Positions 1-8,321 of a stretch of 64,000 nucleotides of DNA are shown piece by piece. The stretch lies in assembly GCF_001544315.1 (NCBI RefSeq), contig NZ_BCQG01000008.1, positions 1 to 64,000 on the forward strand. Direction: 5' to 3'. Below the pieces are notes generated by a model that was not told where the DNA came from, did not search any database, and was given only the letters and a program-made list of their open reading frames with translations. The DNA comes from Geobacillus jurassicus NBRC 107829. Lineage in GTDB: Bacteria > Bacillota > Bacilli > Bacillales > Anoxybacillaceae. Within the stretch, counting starts at the first letter, position 1. Every line of letters begins with the position of its first letter. The position numbers and the translations under genes were made by a program.

Positions 1-17
1 TTTTCGCTTGAACACTC

Positions 18-46
18 TTGCATAATCAAAACGCGTTTGATAGAAT
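18..46 (+). promoter_or_regulatory. Sigma-A-type promoter of rpsT
   Basis: A TTGCAT -35 (18-23) and a TAGAAT -10 (41-46) are separated by exactly 17 bases, about 60 bases before the S20 start codon. The leader then carries a strong GGAGGTG ribosome-binding site just before the ATG. The -35 is a partial match, so this is inferred from spacing and position. Confidence 0.5.
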
Positions 47-106
47 AACACTTGTTCTTCCTGTTGTTCACAGTGAGAATAGGAACGGTAACGGAGGTGA
101 ACGAAC

Positions 107-376
107 ATGGCTAACATCAAATCAGCGATCAAACGCGCGAAAACGAGCGAAAAACGTCGGGCTCACAACGCCTCGATGAAATCGGCCATGCGCACAGCGA
201 TCAAAAAATTTGAAGCGCTCGTCGAATTGAAAGATGTAGAAAAAGCGCGCGAGGCATTCATTATCGCGTCGAAAAAATTAGACAAAGCTGCAAGCAAAGG
301 CCTTATCCATAAAAACGCCGCCAGCCGGCAAAAATCGCGCTTAGCAAAAAAATTGAACAGCATCCAAGCTTCCTAA
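107..376 (+). CDS. rpsT: 30S ribosomal protein S20
   Basis: Primary 16S rRNA-binding protein of the small subunit body. The 89-residue product is the usual length, very basic and alanine-rich, begins [18 protein letters not shown] and ends in the typical [11 protein letters not shown] region of S20. The ATG follows GGAGGTG at a good distance. It is monocistronic on the plus strand, converging with holA, as in B. subtilis where rpsT is next to holA. A perfect palindromic terminator follows directly. S20 is autoregulated in some bacteria; the short leader shows no feature I can assign to that. Confidence 0.97.
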   Translation: MANIKSAIKRAKTSEKRRAHNASMKSAMRTAIKKFEALVELKDVEKAREAFIIASKKLDKAASKGLIHKNAASRQKSRLAKKLNSIQAS

Positions 377-378
377 TC

Positions 379-408
379 AAAAACGACCTGGCGCCAGGTC
401 GTTTTTTA
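379..408. terminator. Bidirectional terminator between rpsT and holA
   Basis: A perfect palindrome centred on GGCGCC (core 383-402, extended by A/T pairs to 379-406) runs into a T tract on the plus strand and is mirrored by an A tract at its left side, so it can end rpsT rightward and holA leftward. Confidence 0.9.
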
Positions 409-421
409 TTGCCTCTTTTGT

Positions 422-1468
422 TCACCGCCGGCCATGGCGCTCCGCCTGCACCGGACGGGCGCCCCAGCGCATCAGAAGCAACTCGACAGCCAGCCGGCGA
501 TCGACCGCCCCACTTTTCACTTCATAATCGGCGGCAGCGAGCTCATTGATCGCCTCCGCAAGCTCCCCGTCAGAGAAGCGGGCGGCTTGGGCAAGGGCAA
601 GCTTGACGCGGAACGGATGCACCTTGAGAGCCGAAGCGATTTGCGCCTGCCCGTAGCCTATCGAAGCGAGCCATTTCACTTGCGAAAGCAAGCGGAAATG
701 GCCGGCAAGCAACGCCAAAATTTTGATCGGCTCCTCATTGTTCTCAAGCAGATCGTAAAACGTCTGCAGCGCCGACGGAATATCGCGCTTCGCCACTTGC
801 TCGACCAGCACAAACACGTTTTCTTCCGGCGTGCGGGCGACAAGCCGTTCAACAACCGACGCCTCGACCGTTCCGCCCGGCCCGGCAAACAGCGCCAGCT
901 TGTCAATTTCATTCGCCAAGACGGAAAGCTGCGTCCCGGCCCGCCGCAACAAAACGTCGATGGCCTCATCGCTTGCTTGCGCCCCTTCGCTCTCGATCCG
1001 GCGCCGCACCCAGGCGCGCAGCTCTGCTTCGGCAAGCGGGGCGGCGATGACGACTTCGCTATGCTCTTTAGCGAGCTTCGTAATTTTTTTCCGCTCATCG
1101 AGCTTGTCGTACGGCGCCAAAAAGACGACGATCGAAAACGGCGCCGGCGCCTTCAAGTACGCCTCCAGCTTCGCCAAGTCATGCTCGATCTCCTTCTCCT
1201 TTTCCGCGGCGAAAAAATACGGATGCTTGATGAGAATGACGCGCCGCTCGCCGAAAAACGGCACCGTCTCGGCCTCCTCCAACGCCGCCTCCACCGGCGT
1301 TTCCTCGCAGTCGTACACAGCCAAGTTCCACTCCCGCTCCTCATCGCCAAGCGCCGCGTTCACCAATCGATCATACGTTTCCATTAATAAAAACGGCTCG
1401 CTGCCGTATAATAAATAGAGGGGAGAAAAATTCCGTTTTTCGATGTTTCCCCATACGCGTTCCAGCAT
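422..1468 (-). CDS. holA: DNA polymerase III delta subunit
   Basis: Clamp-loader subunit that opens the sliding clamp for loading onto primed DNA. The 348-residue product has the delta-family N-terminus (LYLLYGSEPFLLMETYD around residues 16-32) and the long helical C-terminal collar region. I start at the ATG at 1468, which has GGAG about eight bases upstream; a longer reading from TTG 1492 lacks a ribosome-binding site. It shares an intergenic region with divergent yqzM, as in B. subtilis (holA was formerly yqeN). Confidence 0.93.
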   Translation of the reverse strand: MLERVWGNIEKRNFSPLYLLYGSEPFLLMETYDRLVNAALGDEEREWNLAVYDCEETPVEAALEEAETVPFFGERRVILIKHPYFFAAEKEKEIEHDLAKLEAYLKAPAPFSIVVFLAPYDKLDERKKITKLAKEHSEVVIAAPLAEAELRAWVRRRIESEGAQASDEAIDVLLRRAGTQLSVLANEIDKLALFAGPGGTVEASVVERLVARTPEENVFVLVEQVAKRDIPSALQTFYDLLENNEEPIKILALLAGHFRLLSQVKWLASIGYGQAQIASALKVHPFRVKLALAQAARFSDGELAEAINELAAADYEVKSGAVDRRLAVELLLMRWGARPVQAERHGRR

Positions 1469-1529
1469 GTTCCCGTCTCCATTCCCTAGCAATGTTTCTG
1501 CTAGAAAGATACACTGTTTTTCGCCATTT

Positions 1530-1645
1530 TACAAGGGAACCGGCTGCCGAAAAAACCGGTTCCCCTTTATATAAACGCTGGCAAATAAGTCCTAGGACCT
1601 TATTTGCCAACGGGTTATTTTTATGTTTTCCCGGCCGTTGGAAAG
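1530..1645. repeat. Cluster of three inverted repeats in the holA-yqzM gap
   Basis: The 282-base divergent gap between holA and yqzM holds three inverted repeats. First, AAGGGAACCGG pairs with CCGGTTCCCCTT (about 1531-1567). Second, TGGCAAATAAG (1579-1589) pairs perfectly with CTTATTTGCCA (1599-1609) around a TCCTAGGAC centre. Third, CCAACGG (1607-1613) pairs with CCGTTGG (1635-1641). None is followed by the T tract of a simple terminator. Function unknown; they could be operators, RNA structures or remnants of a small repeat element. Confidence 0.6.
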
Positions 1646-1750
1646 TATTTGTGTCAACTGTTGTCAAGGAAGGAAAAGAAGCGAGCGGTGGTAGATTTTT
1701 TGTACGTTTTCGTCTATACTAAAAATGATTGCACGAGGAGGGGGAAAACG

Positions 1751-1885
1751 ATGAACGTATTCGAAAAGGAAGTGCAAAGCCAACGCAATGACGCCGTCGA
1801 TTCCGCCGTCGGATTCATCGTATCGTTTGGCTTTTTCGCCACGATGTTCATCATCGCAACGCTAATCGAATTTTTTGGCCGATAA
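1751..1885 (+). CDS. yqzM: YqzM family small membrane protein
   Basis: A 44-residue protein with a charged N-terminus (MNVFEKEVQSQRND) and a single hydrophobic segment (about residues 18-40) ending FFGR. It matches the YqzM family found between comEC and holA in Bacillus, which is the context here. The function is not known. The ATG lies behind GAGGAGGGGG, and a possible TATACT -10 lies at 1715-1720 without a good -35. A strong terminator follows the stop codon directly, so the gene is a single transcription unit. Confidence 0.85.
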   Translation: MNVFEKEVQSQRNDAVDSAVGFIVSFGFFATMFIIATLIEFFGR

Positions 1886-1916
1886 GGATTGCTTGCATAA
1901 GCAATCCTTATTTTTT
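1884..1916 (+). terminator. Terminator after yqzM
   Basis: Perfect 11-bp stem AAGGATTGCTT / AAGCAATCCTT with a four-base loop, followed by A and six T residues. It lies between convergent yqzM and comEC and could serve both. Confidence 0.9.
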
Positions 1917-1928
1917 GCGCACTACATC

Positions 1929-4178
1929 TTATGGTTTCATCACCTGAAAGGTTCCACCATTTTCATCATACACATAGCGAATGGCCCCGCTTTCATCCGT
2001 CCGCCAAACGATCACCCGTTGGCGCTTTAGCCGCATGAGCACTTCGGGGGACGGATGCCCATAGCGGTTGTAGCGGCCGACGGAAATAACGGCCGCCCGC
2101 GGCTTGACTGCTTGCAAAAACGGCTCGGTTGTCGACGTTTTGCTGCCGTGGTGGGCGACTTTCAATACATCGACGCGCAACATTGGATACGCGCGGATGA
2201 GCGCTTGCTCCGCCTCTTCCTCGATATCCGCGGCAAACAGCCACGTCAACCCGCCGAGGCGAACGAGCAACACAAGCGAACCGTTATTATCCTCGATGTT
2301 CCCCTCTTCCGGATGGAGCACAGAAAACAGCACGCCCCCCTTCTTCCACTGTTCTCCCCGCACAGCCGCTTTGACCGGCACGGGAAACGGGCGCGCCATC
2401 TTTTGGACGCGCGGCAGCGCCCTCGGGCTTGTGACAATTTCCTTCACTTTGACCGCTTCGAGCACCTCAGGCGCGGCCCCGATATGGTCGGCATCATCGT
2501 GCGTCAATATGAGCTTATCGATCGTTCGCACCCCTTGCGCTTTTAAAAACGGCATGACGACATCGCGGCCGACAGCAAACCGCCGCGACCGCCTGCGCCA
2601 TGATTCCTGCGCCCGTTCCGGCGTCCCTCCGGTGTCAATGAGATAAACTGCTTTTCGATAAGGAAGCTCAATGTAAATGCAGTCGCCTTGCCCGACATCC
2701 AACACCGTCACCTCGCCTTTTGGATCAATATACGGCACGACGAGCTGAAGCGCCATGGCCGCCGTCACCGCCGCCAATCCGCGGAGCGCTCGTCCGCGCT
2801 CCCAATCCAAAAACGCCGCCATGACAGCCGCCAAATAGCCAGCTAAGCACCACGGCCCCGGACGGCCAAGCACAAGCATAAACGGGTGATCGGCCGAGAA
2901 AAAATGGACAACGGCGTCCGTCAGCTCAATGAGACGGCTAAACAGCCAAATGAGTGGAGAAAAGGGAAAAACCGCGGATAGAAAAGCGAGCGGCAAGATG
3001 ACAAATGAATACCAAGGGACAAAGAAGACATTGAGTCCTACGCTCCAAACAGAAACTTCATAAAAATGGTAAAGCAAAACCGGCAGCGCGGCGAGCTGAG
3101 CGGCAAGCGCTGTCTGAAACAGACGCCCAAGCGGCGAACGAACGGAGACGGACACAGGGAAATGAACAAGAAGGACGAACGTGACAATGAACGATAGTTG
3201 AAAGCCGACATCCCAAACCATATATGGATCAAAGACGAGCAGCGCCAACGCTGTCCAACTCAACGCATCAAGCGGATGGATTGTTCCTTTTTTCCACTGG
3301 ACGGCCAATACAATCATTCCTGTCGCACAGGCGCGCAACACCGACGGCGAAGCGCCGGCGAGCACCGCATACATAGGCAATAGAGCAAGCAAGGCGAGCA
3401 CGGCCGCCTCGCGCGTCACAAACCGAATGGCAGCGGCAAATGCGGCGCCGACAAGCAAGGTGACATGGCCGCCGGAAATCGCCAACAAATGGATGAGCCC
3501 GAGCCGCTGGTAGCCGTCAAGCACCGCCTCATCCAGCGAGCGGCGTTCGCCATAAATGAGCGCAGCGGCAATGCCGGCCGCTTCCGGCGGAAACCGGGCT
3601 TCAATCCGGCGAACGCCGGCTTCGCGAATCGCCTCAAGCCGCTCGACGATGGTTGGACGGACGCGCACGCAAGCGGAAAGATCGATCTCCTCGGCGAGAA
3701 AGAGCCAATGAATGCGGTGGCGGTACAAATAGCGGCGGTAATCAAACGCATACGGATCGCTGGCCGGCATCGGGCGCTCAAGCGTTCCGCTGACGCGGCA
3801 TACCGTCCCTGGCATGAGGTGCGCTCGCAACGCTTCTTTTTCCGCGACCGTGCGAATGGTGTAACGGAGCTGCACCCGCTCCTTGCCAGCTTGAACGGCC
3901 GCCTGCAACCGGTCTCCGTCGATCGCCGGCGCGGCGGAAAAACGGATGGAAAGCGAATGGCGGCCGCCAGAAAGGGACGTTTGGTTATGATGGTCAACGA
4001 TGAGAAAATAGACAAAAAAGAGGGCAGCTGCAGCCAAAGAAGGCAGGAAACAGTGCGGCCGGCGGATGAAAAGAAGAAGGAGATAAACGACAAGGAGAAG
4101 AAACGAGGTTTTGGATGGGGAGGCGGCCGCCACGGCAAGCAGCGCCGCCGCGGCGGGATAGACAGCTTGTCCTTTCAT
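1929..4178 (-). CDS. comEC: DNA uptake channel protein ComEC/Rec2
   Basis: Cytoplasmic-membrane channel that takes up single-stranded transforming DNA. The 749-residue protein has an N-terminal hydrophobic block, an OB-like extracellular region, a central multi-pass Competence domain, and a C-terminal metallo-beta-lactamase-like domain with HDDADH near residue 560 and HHGSK near 677. The ATG at 4178 overlaps the comEB stop (ATGA), which fixes the start against a longer in-frame reading. B. subtilis ComEC is similar in length. The frame is intact, so transformation capacity is plausible; in Bacillus the operon is ComK-driven, but I see no convincing K-box. Confidence 0.95.
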   Translation of the reverse strand: MKGQAVYPAAAALLAVAAASPSKTSFLLLVVYLLLLFIRRPHCFLPSLAAAALFFVYFLIVDHHNQTSLSGGRHSLSIRFSAAPAIDGDRLQAAVQAGKERVQLRYTIRTVAEKEALRAHLMPGTVCRVSGTLERPMPASDPYAFDYRRYLYRHRIHWLFLAEEIDLSACVRVRPTIVERLEAIREAGVRRIEARFPPEAAGIAAALIYGERRSLDEAVLDGYQRLGLIHLLAISGGHVTLLVGAAFAAAIRFVTREAAVLALLALLPMYAVLAGASPSVLRACATGMIVLAVQWKKGTIHPLDALSWTALALLVFDPYMVWDVGFQLSFIVTFVLLVHFPVSVSVRSPLGRLFQTALAAQLAALPVLLYHFYEVSVWSVGLNVFFVPWYSFVILPLAFLSAVFPFSPLIWLFSRLIELTDAVVHFFSADHPFMLVLGRPGPWCLAGYLAAVMAAFLDWERGRALRGLAAVTAAMALQLVVPYIDPKGEVTVLDVGQGDCIYIELPYRKAVYLIDTGGTPERAQESWRRRSRRFAVGRDVVMPFLKAQGVRTIDKLILTHDDADHIGAAPEVLEAVKVKEIVTSPRALPRVQKMARPFPVPVKAAVRGEQWKKGGVLFSVLHPEEGNIEDNNGSLVLLVRLGGLTWLFAADIEEEAEQALIRAYPMLRVDVLKVAHHGSKTSTTEPFLQAVKPRAAVISVGRYNRYGHPSPEVLMRLKRQRVIVWRTDESGAIRYVYDENGGTFQVMKP

Positions 4179-4642
4179 GCTTCCCCTCCACCGGAAAGCA
4201 AGGCGAACACATCCGTTTTCAACGGCACTTGCACGAGCCGGACGCCGGCTTGGGCAAACAGCTCCAAGGCGTACGGATGGTTTTTGTAGTCTTGCGCATA
4301 ATAGACCGCGCGGATGCCGCTTTGAATGATCGCCTTGCAGCAATGCAAACATGGAAAATGGGTGACATACATCTCCGCCCCCTCTGTCGGGACGCCGAAC
4401 TTGGCGCATTGCAAAATGGCGTTCATTTCCGCGTGAATCGTCCGCACACAATGCCCATCAATGACGTAGCACCCCTCATCGATGCAATGGGCGCCGCCAG
4501 CGATCGACCCGTTGTACCCGCCGGCGATGATGCGTTTGTCGCGCACAATCGTCGCTCCGACCGCGAGCCTTGTGCACGTGCTGCGCAGAGCCAACAAATG
4601 GCTTTGCGCCATAAAGTATTGATCCCACGTGATTCGTTCCAT
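4175..4642 (-). CDS. comEB: dCMP deaminase family protein ComEB
   Basis: Zinc-dependent deoxycytidylate deaminase-like protein of 155 residues. The zinc and catalytic signatures are H70-A-E72 and P97-C98-L-H-C101, both intact, so deamination of dCMP to dUMP is likely. In B. subtilis the second comE gene is not essential for DNA uptake, and its place in the operon may be historical. Its stop codon overlaps the comEC start by ATGA, implying translational coupling. Confidence 0.95.
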   Translation of the reverse strand: MERITWDQYFMAQSHLLALRSTCTRLAVGATIVRDKRIIAGGYNGSIAGGAHCIDEGCYVIDGHCVRTIHAEMNAILQCAKFGVPTEGAEMYVTHFPCLHCCKAIIQSGIRAVYYAQDYKNHPYALELFAQAGVRLVQVPLKTDVFALLSGGGEA

Positions 4643-4769
4643 TTTACGTCCCTCCGCTCGTTTCCATACTTTTAGTCTACCGGCCGCCGCCTGCCCCCGT
4701 CAACGTCGAAAAACGTCCGCGTCAACCCCGATCCGCCCATAAACGAGAAACGCTTCGCTCTCCCCTCAT

Positions 4770-5390
4770 TTACGGCACAAGCAAATACGGTTTCAATTTC
4801 TCCAACGTTTTTTCGCCGATTCCGGTCACATTCAACAAGTCTTCCGCCCGCTGAAACGGCCCGTGTTCCTCGCGATAAGCGATGATCGCTTTTGCCTTCG
4901 CCGGTCCAATGCCGGGAAGCTGCATCAACTCCTCTTCCGTCGCCGTATTGATCGCCACTTGCGGCCCGCTTCCCGCTTCATCTTTCGGCGCGGCACCGGT
5001 TGTTTCCGACGCAGGAGCGGCCTCGCCTTTTGCCGGCACGTAAATCATCATTTCATCGCGCACTTTTGCCGCCAGATTGACTTTCGTTTCATCCGCCTCG
5101 TCCGTTAATCCGCCGGCTAGGGCGATGACATCGCGGATGCGGGCGTCCGCCGCCACCTCGTACACCCCTGGTTTCGCGACCGCCCCTTTCACATCCACCA
5201 CAGCGGTCTTTGGCGCTTCTTCCTTTTTTGCTTCCGGCTGGGCGGCATCGGTTTCAGCCGCCGGCAAGACGACTTGCCCCTTTTCATCCGTCGGATGACG
5301 AAACACCCACAACCCCGCCGCCGCGGCAAACAGCAAAAGCACTCCCACTTTTCCATACCGTTTTCCAAGCTCCTGCACCTGTTCCCACAT
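4770..5390 (-). CDS. comEA: Competence DNA receptor ComEA
   Basis: Membrane-anchored receptor that binds double-stranded DNA at the cell surface during transformation. Of 206 residues, the first part is a signal-anchor helix (GVLLLFAAAAGLWVF), followed by a low-complexity stretch, an SLBB domain (VDVKGAVAKPGVYEV region) and a C-terminal tandem helix-hairpin-helix (LPGIGPAKA and VTGIGEKTL). I favour ATG 5390 because AAGGA lies eight bases upstream; an ATG at 5399 is possible but sits against that site. About 125 bases separate it from comEB. It is divergent from comER, the Bacillus arrangement. Confidence 0.94.
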   Translation of the reverse strand: MWEQVQELGKRYGKVGVLLLFAAAAGLWVFRHPTDEKGQVVLPAAETDAAQPEAKKEEAPKTAVVDVKGAVAKPGVYEVAADARIRDVIALAGGLTDEADETKVNLAAKVRDEMMIYVPAKGEAAPASETTGAAPKDEAGSGPQVAINTATEEELMQLPGIGPAKAKAIIAYREEHGPFQRAEDLLNVTGIGEKTLEKLKPYLLVP

Positions 5391-5490
5391 ACGTCCCATC
5401 CTTTCCGTTTCCAGTCATAAATCAAGCATTTTGCTCATACATATCGAAAAAGAGAATTCCGGCGAACAAAACCGGGAGGGGGGACAATAC

Positions 5491-6309
5491 ATGAACATCG
5501 GCGTCATCGGCACGGGGAATATGGGCACCATTTTAATCGAAGCGTTCCTCGACTCCGGCGCCGTCAAAGAGAATGAACTGGTCATTACGAACCGCACGCT
5601 TGCCAAAGCGTTTGCCATACAACACGCATATCCCGGAATCAAGGTGGCTGCCGATGCGGCAGAAGTCGTCAAACAATCCGACGTCATCTTTTTATGCATC
5701 AAACCGTTCGACATCCACCCATTATTGCAGCAACTGACCACGTGCTGGACAAATGAACATTGCCTCGTATCGATCACAAGCCCCATCAGCGTCGAACAGC
5801 TTGAAGCGGCCGTCCCTTGCCAAGTCGTGCGCGCCATCCCGAGCATTGCGAACCGGGCGCTCTCCGGCAGCATCCTTGTCACGTTTGGATCACGCTGTTC
5901 GGCCGATTGCCGGCAAACGATCGATGATCTTCTCCGGCGCATCGCCTCGCCGGTGTACATCGACGAGGCCATCACCCGCGTCGCCTCCGACATCTCAAGC
6001 TGCGGCCCGGCGTTTTTCAGCTATTTGCTTCAGCGCTTCATCAACGCCGCGACGGCCAAAACCGCCATCACGAAAGAACAAGCGACGATGCTGGCGACCG
6101 ATATGATCATCGGCCTTGGGGAACTGCTCAAGCGGAATCTGTACACATTGCCAACGTTGCAGGAAAAAGTATGCGTCAAAGGCGGCATTACCGGGGAAGG
6201 AATCGCTGTGCTGGAACAACGAATGAACGGCGTCTTTGAAGAAGTGCTGGCGAAAACACATGAGAAGTTTAAAGAAGATGTGGAGAAGGTGAAGCAACAG
6301 TTTTCATAA
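5491..6309 (+). CDS. comER: ComER, pyrroline-5-carboxylate reductase-like protein
   Basis: A 272-residue NAD(P)-binding protein of the P5CR/ProC superfamily. The dinucleotide-binding GxGxxG loop is at the N-terminus (MNIGVIGTGNMG), and the SxxGPAF-type motif of P5CR dimerization domains appears as SSCGPAFFSYLL. The ATG at 5491 follows GGGAGGGGGG. In B. subtilis comER is divergent from comEA and is linked to sporulation and biofilm control rather than proven proline synthesis. The substrate here is therefore unknown. Confidence 0.93.
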   Translation: MNIGVIGTGNMGTILIEAFLDSGAVKENELVITNRTLAKAFAIQHAYPGIKVAADAAEVVKQSDVIFLCIKPFDIHPLLQQLTTCWTNEHCLVSITSPISVEQLEAAVPCQVVRAIPSIANRALSGSILVTFGSRCSADCRQTIDDLLRRIASPVYIDEAITRVASDISSCGPAFFSYLLQRFINAATAKTAITKEQATMLATDMIIGLGELLKRNLYTLPTLQEKVCVKGGITGEGIAVLEQRMNGVFEEVLAKTHEKFKEDVEKVKQQFS

Positions 6310-6649
6310 GTTTAATTCGACGCGGAACGGTAAATTCCTGCTTTGTTTGGCAAAAAAGTTACCCCTGGCTTCTTCAGCTAGGGGCTATCGTTTCCATCCT
6401 CATCCGGCTTTGTGGCTGGGTGCAACATTGTTGCTATAGAGGCAAACTACGGCTGTTGAGCTGTTTTCGGATTGTCTAATTGCAATCGTTATATTTCGAC
6501 AAATAAGCCTTATAATCCTTCTCAACCAATATAATTTCAAAAAAAAGAGCCCTCCGGCTCTTTTTCCTCTTTTTGCCCTATTTCGAGCGGTGTTCAAGCA
6601 TCTCAAATACACCATTGGCAACAGCGCCTTCTTTTTTGTCTATTCCGGC
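6310..6649. other. Non-coding gap with hairpins between comER and yqeM
   Basis: This 340-base gap lies between convergent comER and yqeM. It holds a CCCCTGGCT / AGCTAGGGG hairpin (6364-6386) with a T6 tract on its minus-strand side, a short GCAAC-AAT-GTTGC hairpin (about 6421-6433), AT-rich DNA (6470-6540) and a strong terminator at 6542-6565. Reading frames across it lack ribosome-binding sites and family resemblance. A small RNA on either strand is possible. Confidence 0.5.
6542..6565. terminator. Bidirectional terminator downstream of yqeM
   Basis: Ten-base-pair stem AAAAAGAGCC / GGCTCTTTTT with a four-base CTCC loop. A and T tracts on both sides allow it to act in either direction; it mainly ends the yqeG-yqeM operon. 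Confidence 0.85.
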
Positions 6650-7393
6650 TCACCGCTTCCGCGCGACAAAAAACAAGCGCTCCGCCGTTTCGGTCGGGGG
6701 CGCATCGGTGAAGTCAGCGGTCACCTCAAGCACTTCGAAACCGGCGTCATAAAGCCATTGCTCATAGGCGGCGCGCTCGAACGTGCGCTGTTCGTGCCAT
6801 TCGTCATAGCGCTCATAAAGGGCGCCGCGGCGGACGAAAAAGGTTAATTCATGCCCGACGCTGTGCGGCCAGTCAAGTGGATGGCATGTCCATATGTAGC
6901 TGATGTCCTCGTCTTGATCCGCAAACACCGCATCGCGAAACAAAACGTCCGTTTTGTAGACGGAATGGACGTCAAACAAAAGCAGCCCGCCGCCGCCAAG
7001 GGCGCGATAGACGGCGGCGAACGTCCGCTTGACATCCTCTTCGCCTGTCAAATAGTTCAGCGCATCGCAAAAAATGAAGGCGCCATCCAAATCAGAAAAC
7101 CCGTCGAGCTCCGCCATGTTTTGTTCGAAAAACGGCACATCGACGCCCGCCGCTCCGGCTTTCGCCTGGGCGATAGCAAGCATATGCTCGGACAAGTCAA
7201 CGCCCGACACTTGCCATCCCGCCTTGGCGAGGCGAATGGCAAGCTCCCCCGTCCCGCAGCCGATGTCAACGACCCGTCTGCCGGGCCTTTGGGAGTAGCG
7301 GGCGAAGGCCCGCTCGACAAACGATTGCCATGCGTCGTACGGCGCCTCGGCCATGAGCGCGTCATACCAATCGGCAAAGCGGCCGTACGTCAT
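6650..7393 (-). CDS. yqeM: Class I SAM-dependent methyltransferase YqeM
   Basis: A 247-residue Rossmann-fold methyltransferase with motif I VVDIGCGTGELAIRLA (about residues 40-55) and the acidic motif II (VSGVDLS). The substrate is unknown. The ATG at 7393 overlaps the rsfS stop by ATGA, so it is translated as the last gene of the yqe operon, matching B. subtilis yqeM next to yqeL. It resembles small-molecule methyltransferases of the UbiE/methyltransferase-25 type. Convergent comER and a strong terminator lie downstream. Confidence 0.88.
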   Translation of the reverse strand: MTYGRFADWYDALMAEAPYDAWQSFVERAFARYSQRPGRRVVDIGCGTGELAIRLAKAGWQVSGVDLSEHMLAIAQAKAGAAGVDVPFFEQNMAELDGFSDLDGAFIFCDALNYLTGEEDVKRTFAAVYRALGGGGLLLFDVHSVYKTDVLFRDAVFADQDEDISYIWTCHPLDWPHSVGHELTFFVRRGALYERYDEWHEQRTFERAAYEQWLYDAGFEVLEVTADFTDAPPTETAERLFFVARKR

Positions 7394-7746
7394 GGCTGCA
7401 GCACAGCCGCGACGTCTTCGGTCGGGGCGTCTCCCCAAAGGCGCTCGAGGTTGTAATAATCGCGCTCATCTTTGGCGAAGACGTGAACGACGATATCGCC
7501 CAAATCAACGAGCACCCATTTCGCCTCATGGAACCCTTCGACCCGCTTCACCGCTAGGCCGTGTTCCTCCGCTTGGTCTTGAATTTCGCGGGCGATCGCT
7601 TGCACTTGTTTGTCCGAATTGCCGTGGCAAATGACAAAATAATCGGCGACCGGCGAAATGCCTTTCATGTTGAGGACGACGATCTGCTCCGCCTTTTTGT
7701 CATCCGCCGCGCGGACGACAAGCTGCAATGCCTCTTGTTCCGTCAC
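7390..7746 (-). CDS. rsfS: Ribosome silencing factor RsfS
   Basis: A 118-residue protein of the RsfS/YbeB/Iojap family, which binds uL14 on the 50S subunit and blocks joining of the 30S subunit when nutrients are scarce. The family core is visible in DYFVICHGNSDKQVQAIAREI and in the WVLVDLGDIVVHVF segment near the C-terminus. It overlaps yqeK upstream and yqeM downstream by four bases each, an arrangement conserved in Bacillus. Confidence 0.95.
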   Translation of the reverse strand: MTEQEALQLVVRAADDKKAEQIVVLNMKGISPVADYFVICHGNSDKQVQAIAREIQDQAEEHGLAVKRVEGFHEAKWVLVDLGDIVVHVFAKDERDYYNLERLWGDAPTEDVAAVLQP

Positions 7747-8321
7747 CGTTTTGCTTCCCCCTTCACTTCACGCACGAGTGAATTGTACGCATGAATCGTG
7801 TCTGGATAAATGAGCTGGCGCTTCTCAAGCAAAAACGCGATCGTGTTTTTCACCGCCTGCAACAGCGCCCGGTTGAGGTCTTCTTCCGCTAGGAGCCTTA
7901 CTTCATCAACGCCGGGGAAACGCCGCCCCGGTTCAATATAATCGGCTAAGTAAATGATTTTTTCAAGCAGCGTCATCCCGGCGCGCCCGGATGTATGGTA
8001 GCGAATGGCATCCAACACTTCCGGGTCGTCAATGCCGGCTTCCGTCTTCACTAAATAGGCGCCGACGGGCGCATGCCAAAGCTCGCTGTTGTAAGCAAGC
8101 AAATCGTTGGGCATATTTTGCGCCAAAATGATTTGTTTCATTTCCTCGACCGGGCGGAATTTTGCATAGTCATGGAAAATCGCCGCCAGTTCCGCCTTTT
8201 TTGCGTCAGCGCCGTATTGCTTGGCGAGCTTAACGGCGGTTTCGACAACGCCAAGCGTATGTTCGTAGCGCTGCTCCGTCAGCTGTTGTTTCACGATCAT
8301 TAACGCCTGTCCTCGCTCCAT
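7743..8321 (-). CDS. yqeK: HD-domain diadenosine tetraphosphate hydrolase YqeK
   Basis: A 192-residue HD-superfamily phosphohydrolase. The metal-binding signature is AIFHDYAKF, with an upstream His in RYEHTLGV and a downstream RYHTSG and DYIEPGR typical of YqeK. The family hydrolyses Ap4A symmetrically to ADP and so limits this alarmone. The ATG at 8321 has GAGGAGAAGGGG upstream; a second ATG seven codons in is possible. Its first 92 bases lie inside the nadD reading frame, far more than the few bases seen in related species. Confidence 0.9.
   Translation of the reverse strand: MERGQALMIVKQQLTEQRYEHTLGVVETAVKLAKQYGADAKKAELAAIFHDYAKFRPVEEMKQIILAQNMPNDLLAYNSELWHAPVGAYLVKTEAGIDDPEVLDAIRYHTSGRAGMTLLEKIIYLADYIEPGRRFPGVDEVRLLAEEDLNRALLQAVKNTIAFLLEKRQLIYPDTIHAYNSLVREVKGEAKR

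Noticed and set aside
434-1387. Long plus-strand frame opposite holA
   Set aside because: It lacks a ribosome-binding site, has an odd Arg/His-rich composition and mirrors the well-supported holA gene.
4179-4451. N-terminal extension of ComEC by 91 residues
   Set aside because: The extension lies inside comEB in another frame and reads as nonsense; the ATG overlapping the comEB stop is the natural start.
5400-5490. ComK box in the comEA-comER gap
   Set aside because: AT-rich stretches are present, but no pair of AAAA-N5-TTTT boxes with the right spacing was found.
6400-6621. 73-codon minus-strand frame in the comER-yqeM gap
   Set aside because: It crosses a strong terminator, has no ribosome-binding site and no recognisable protein pattern.
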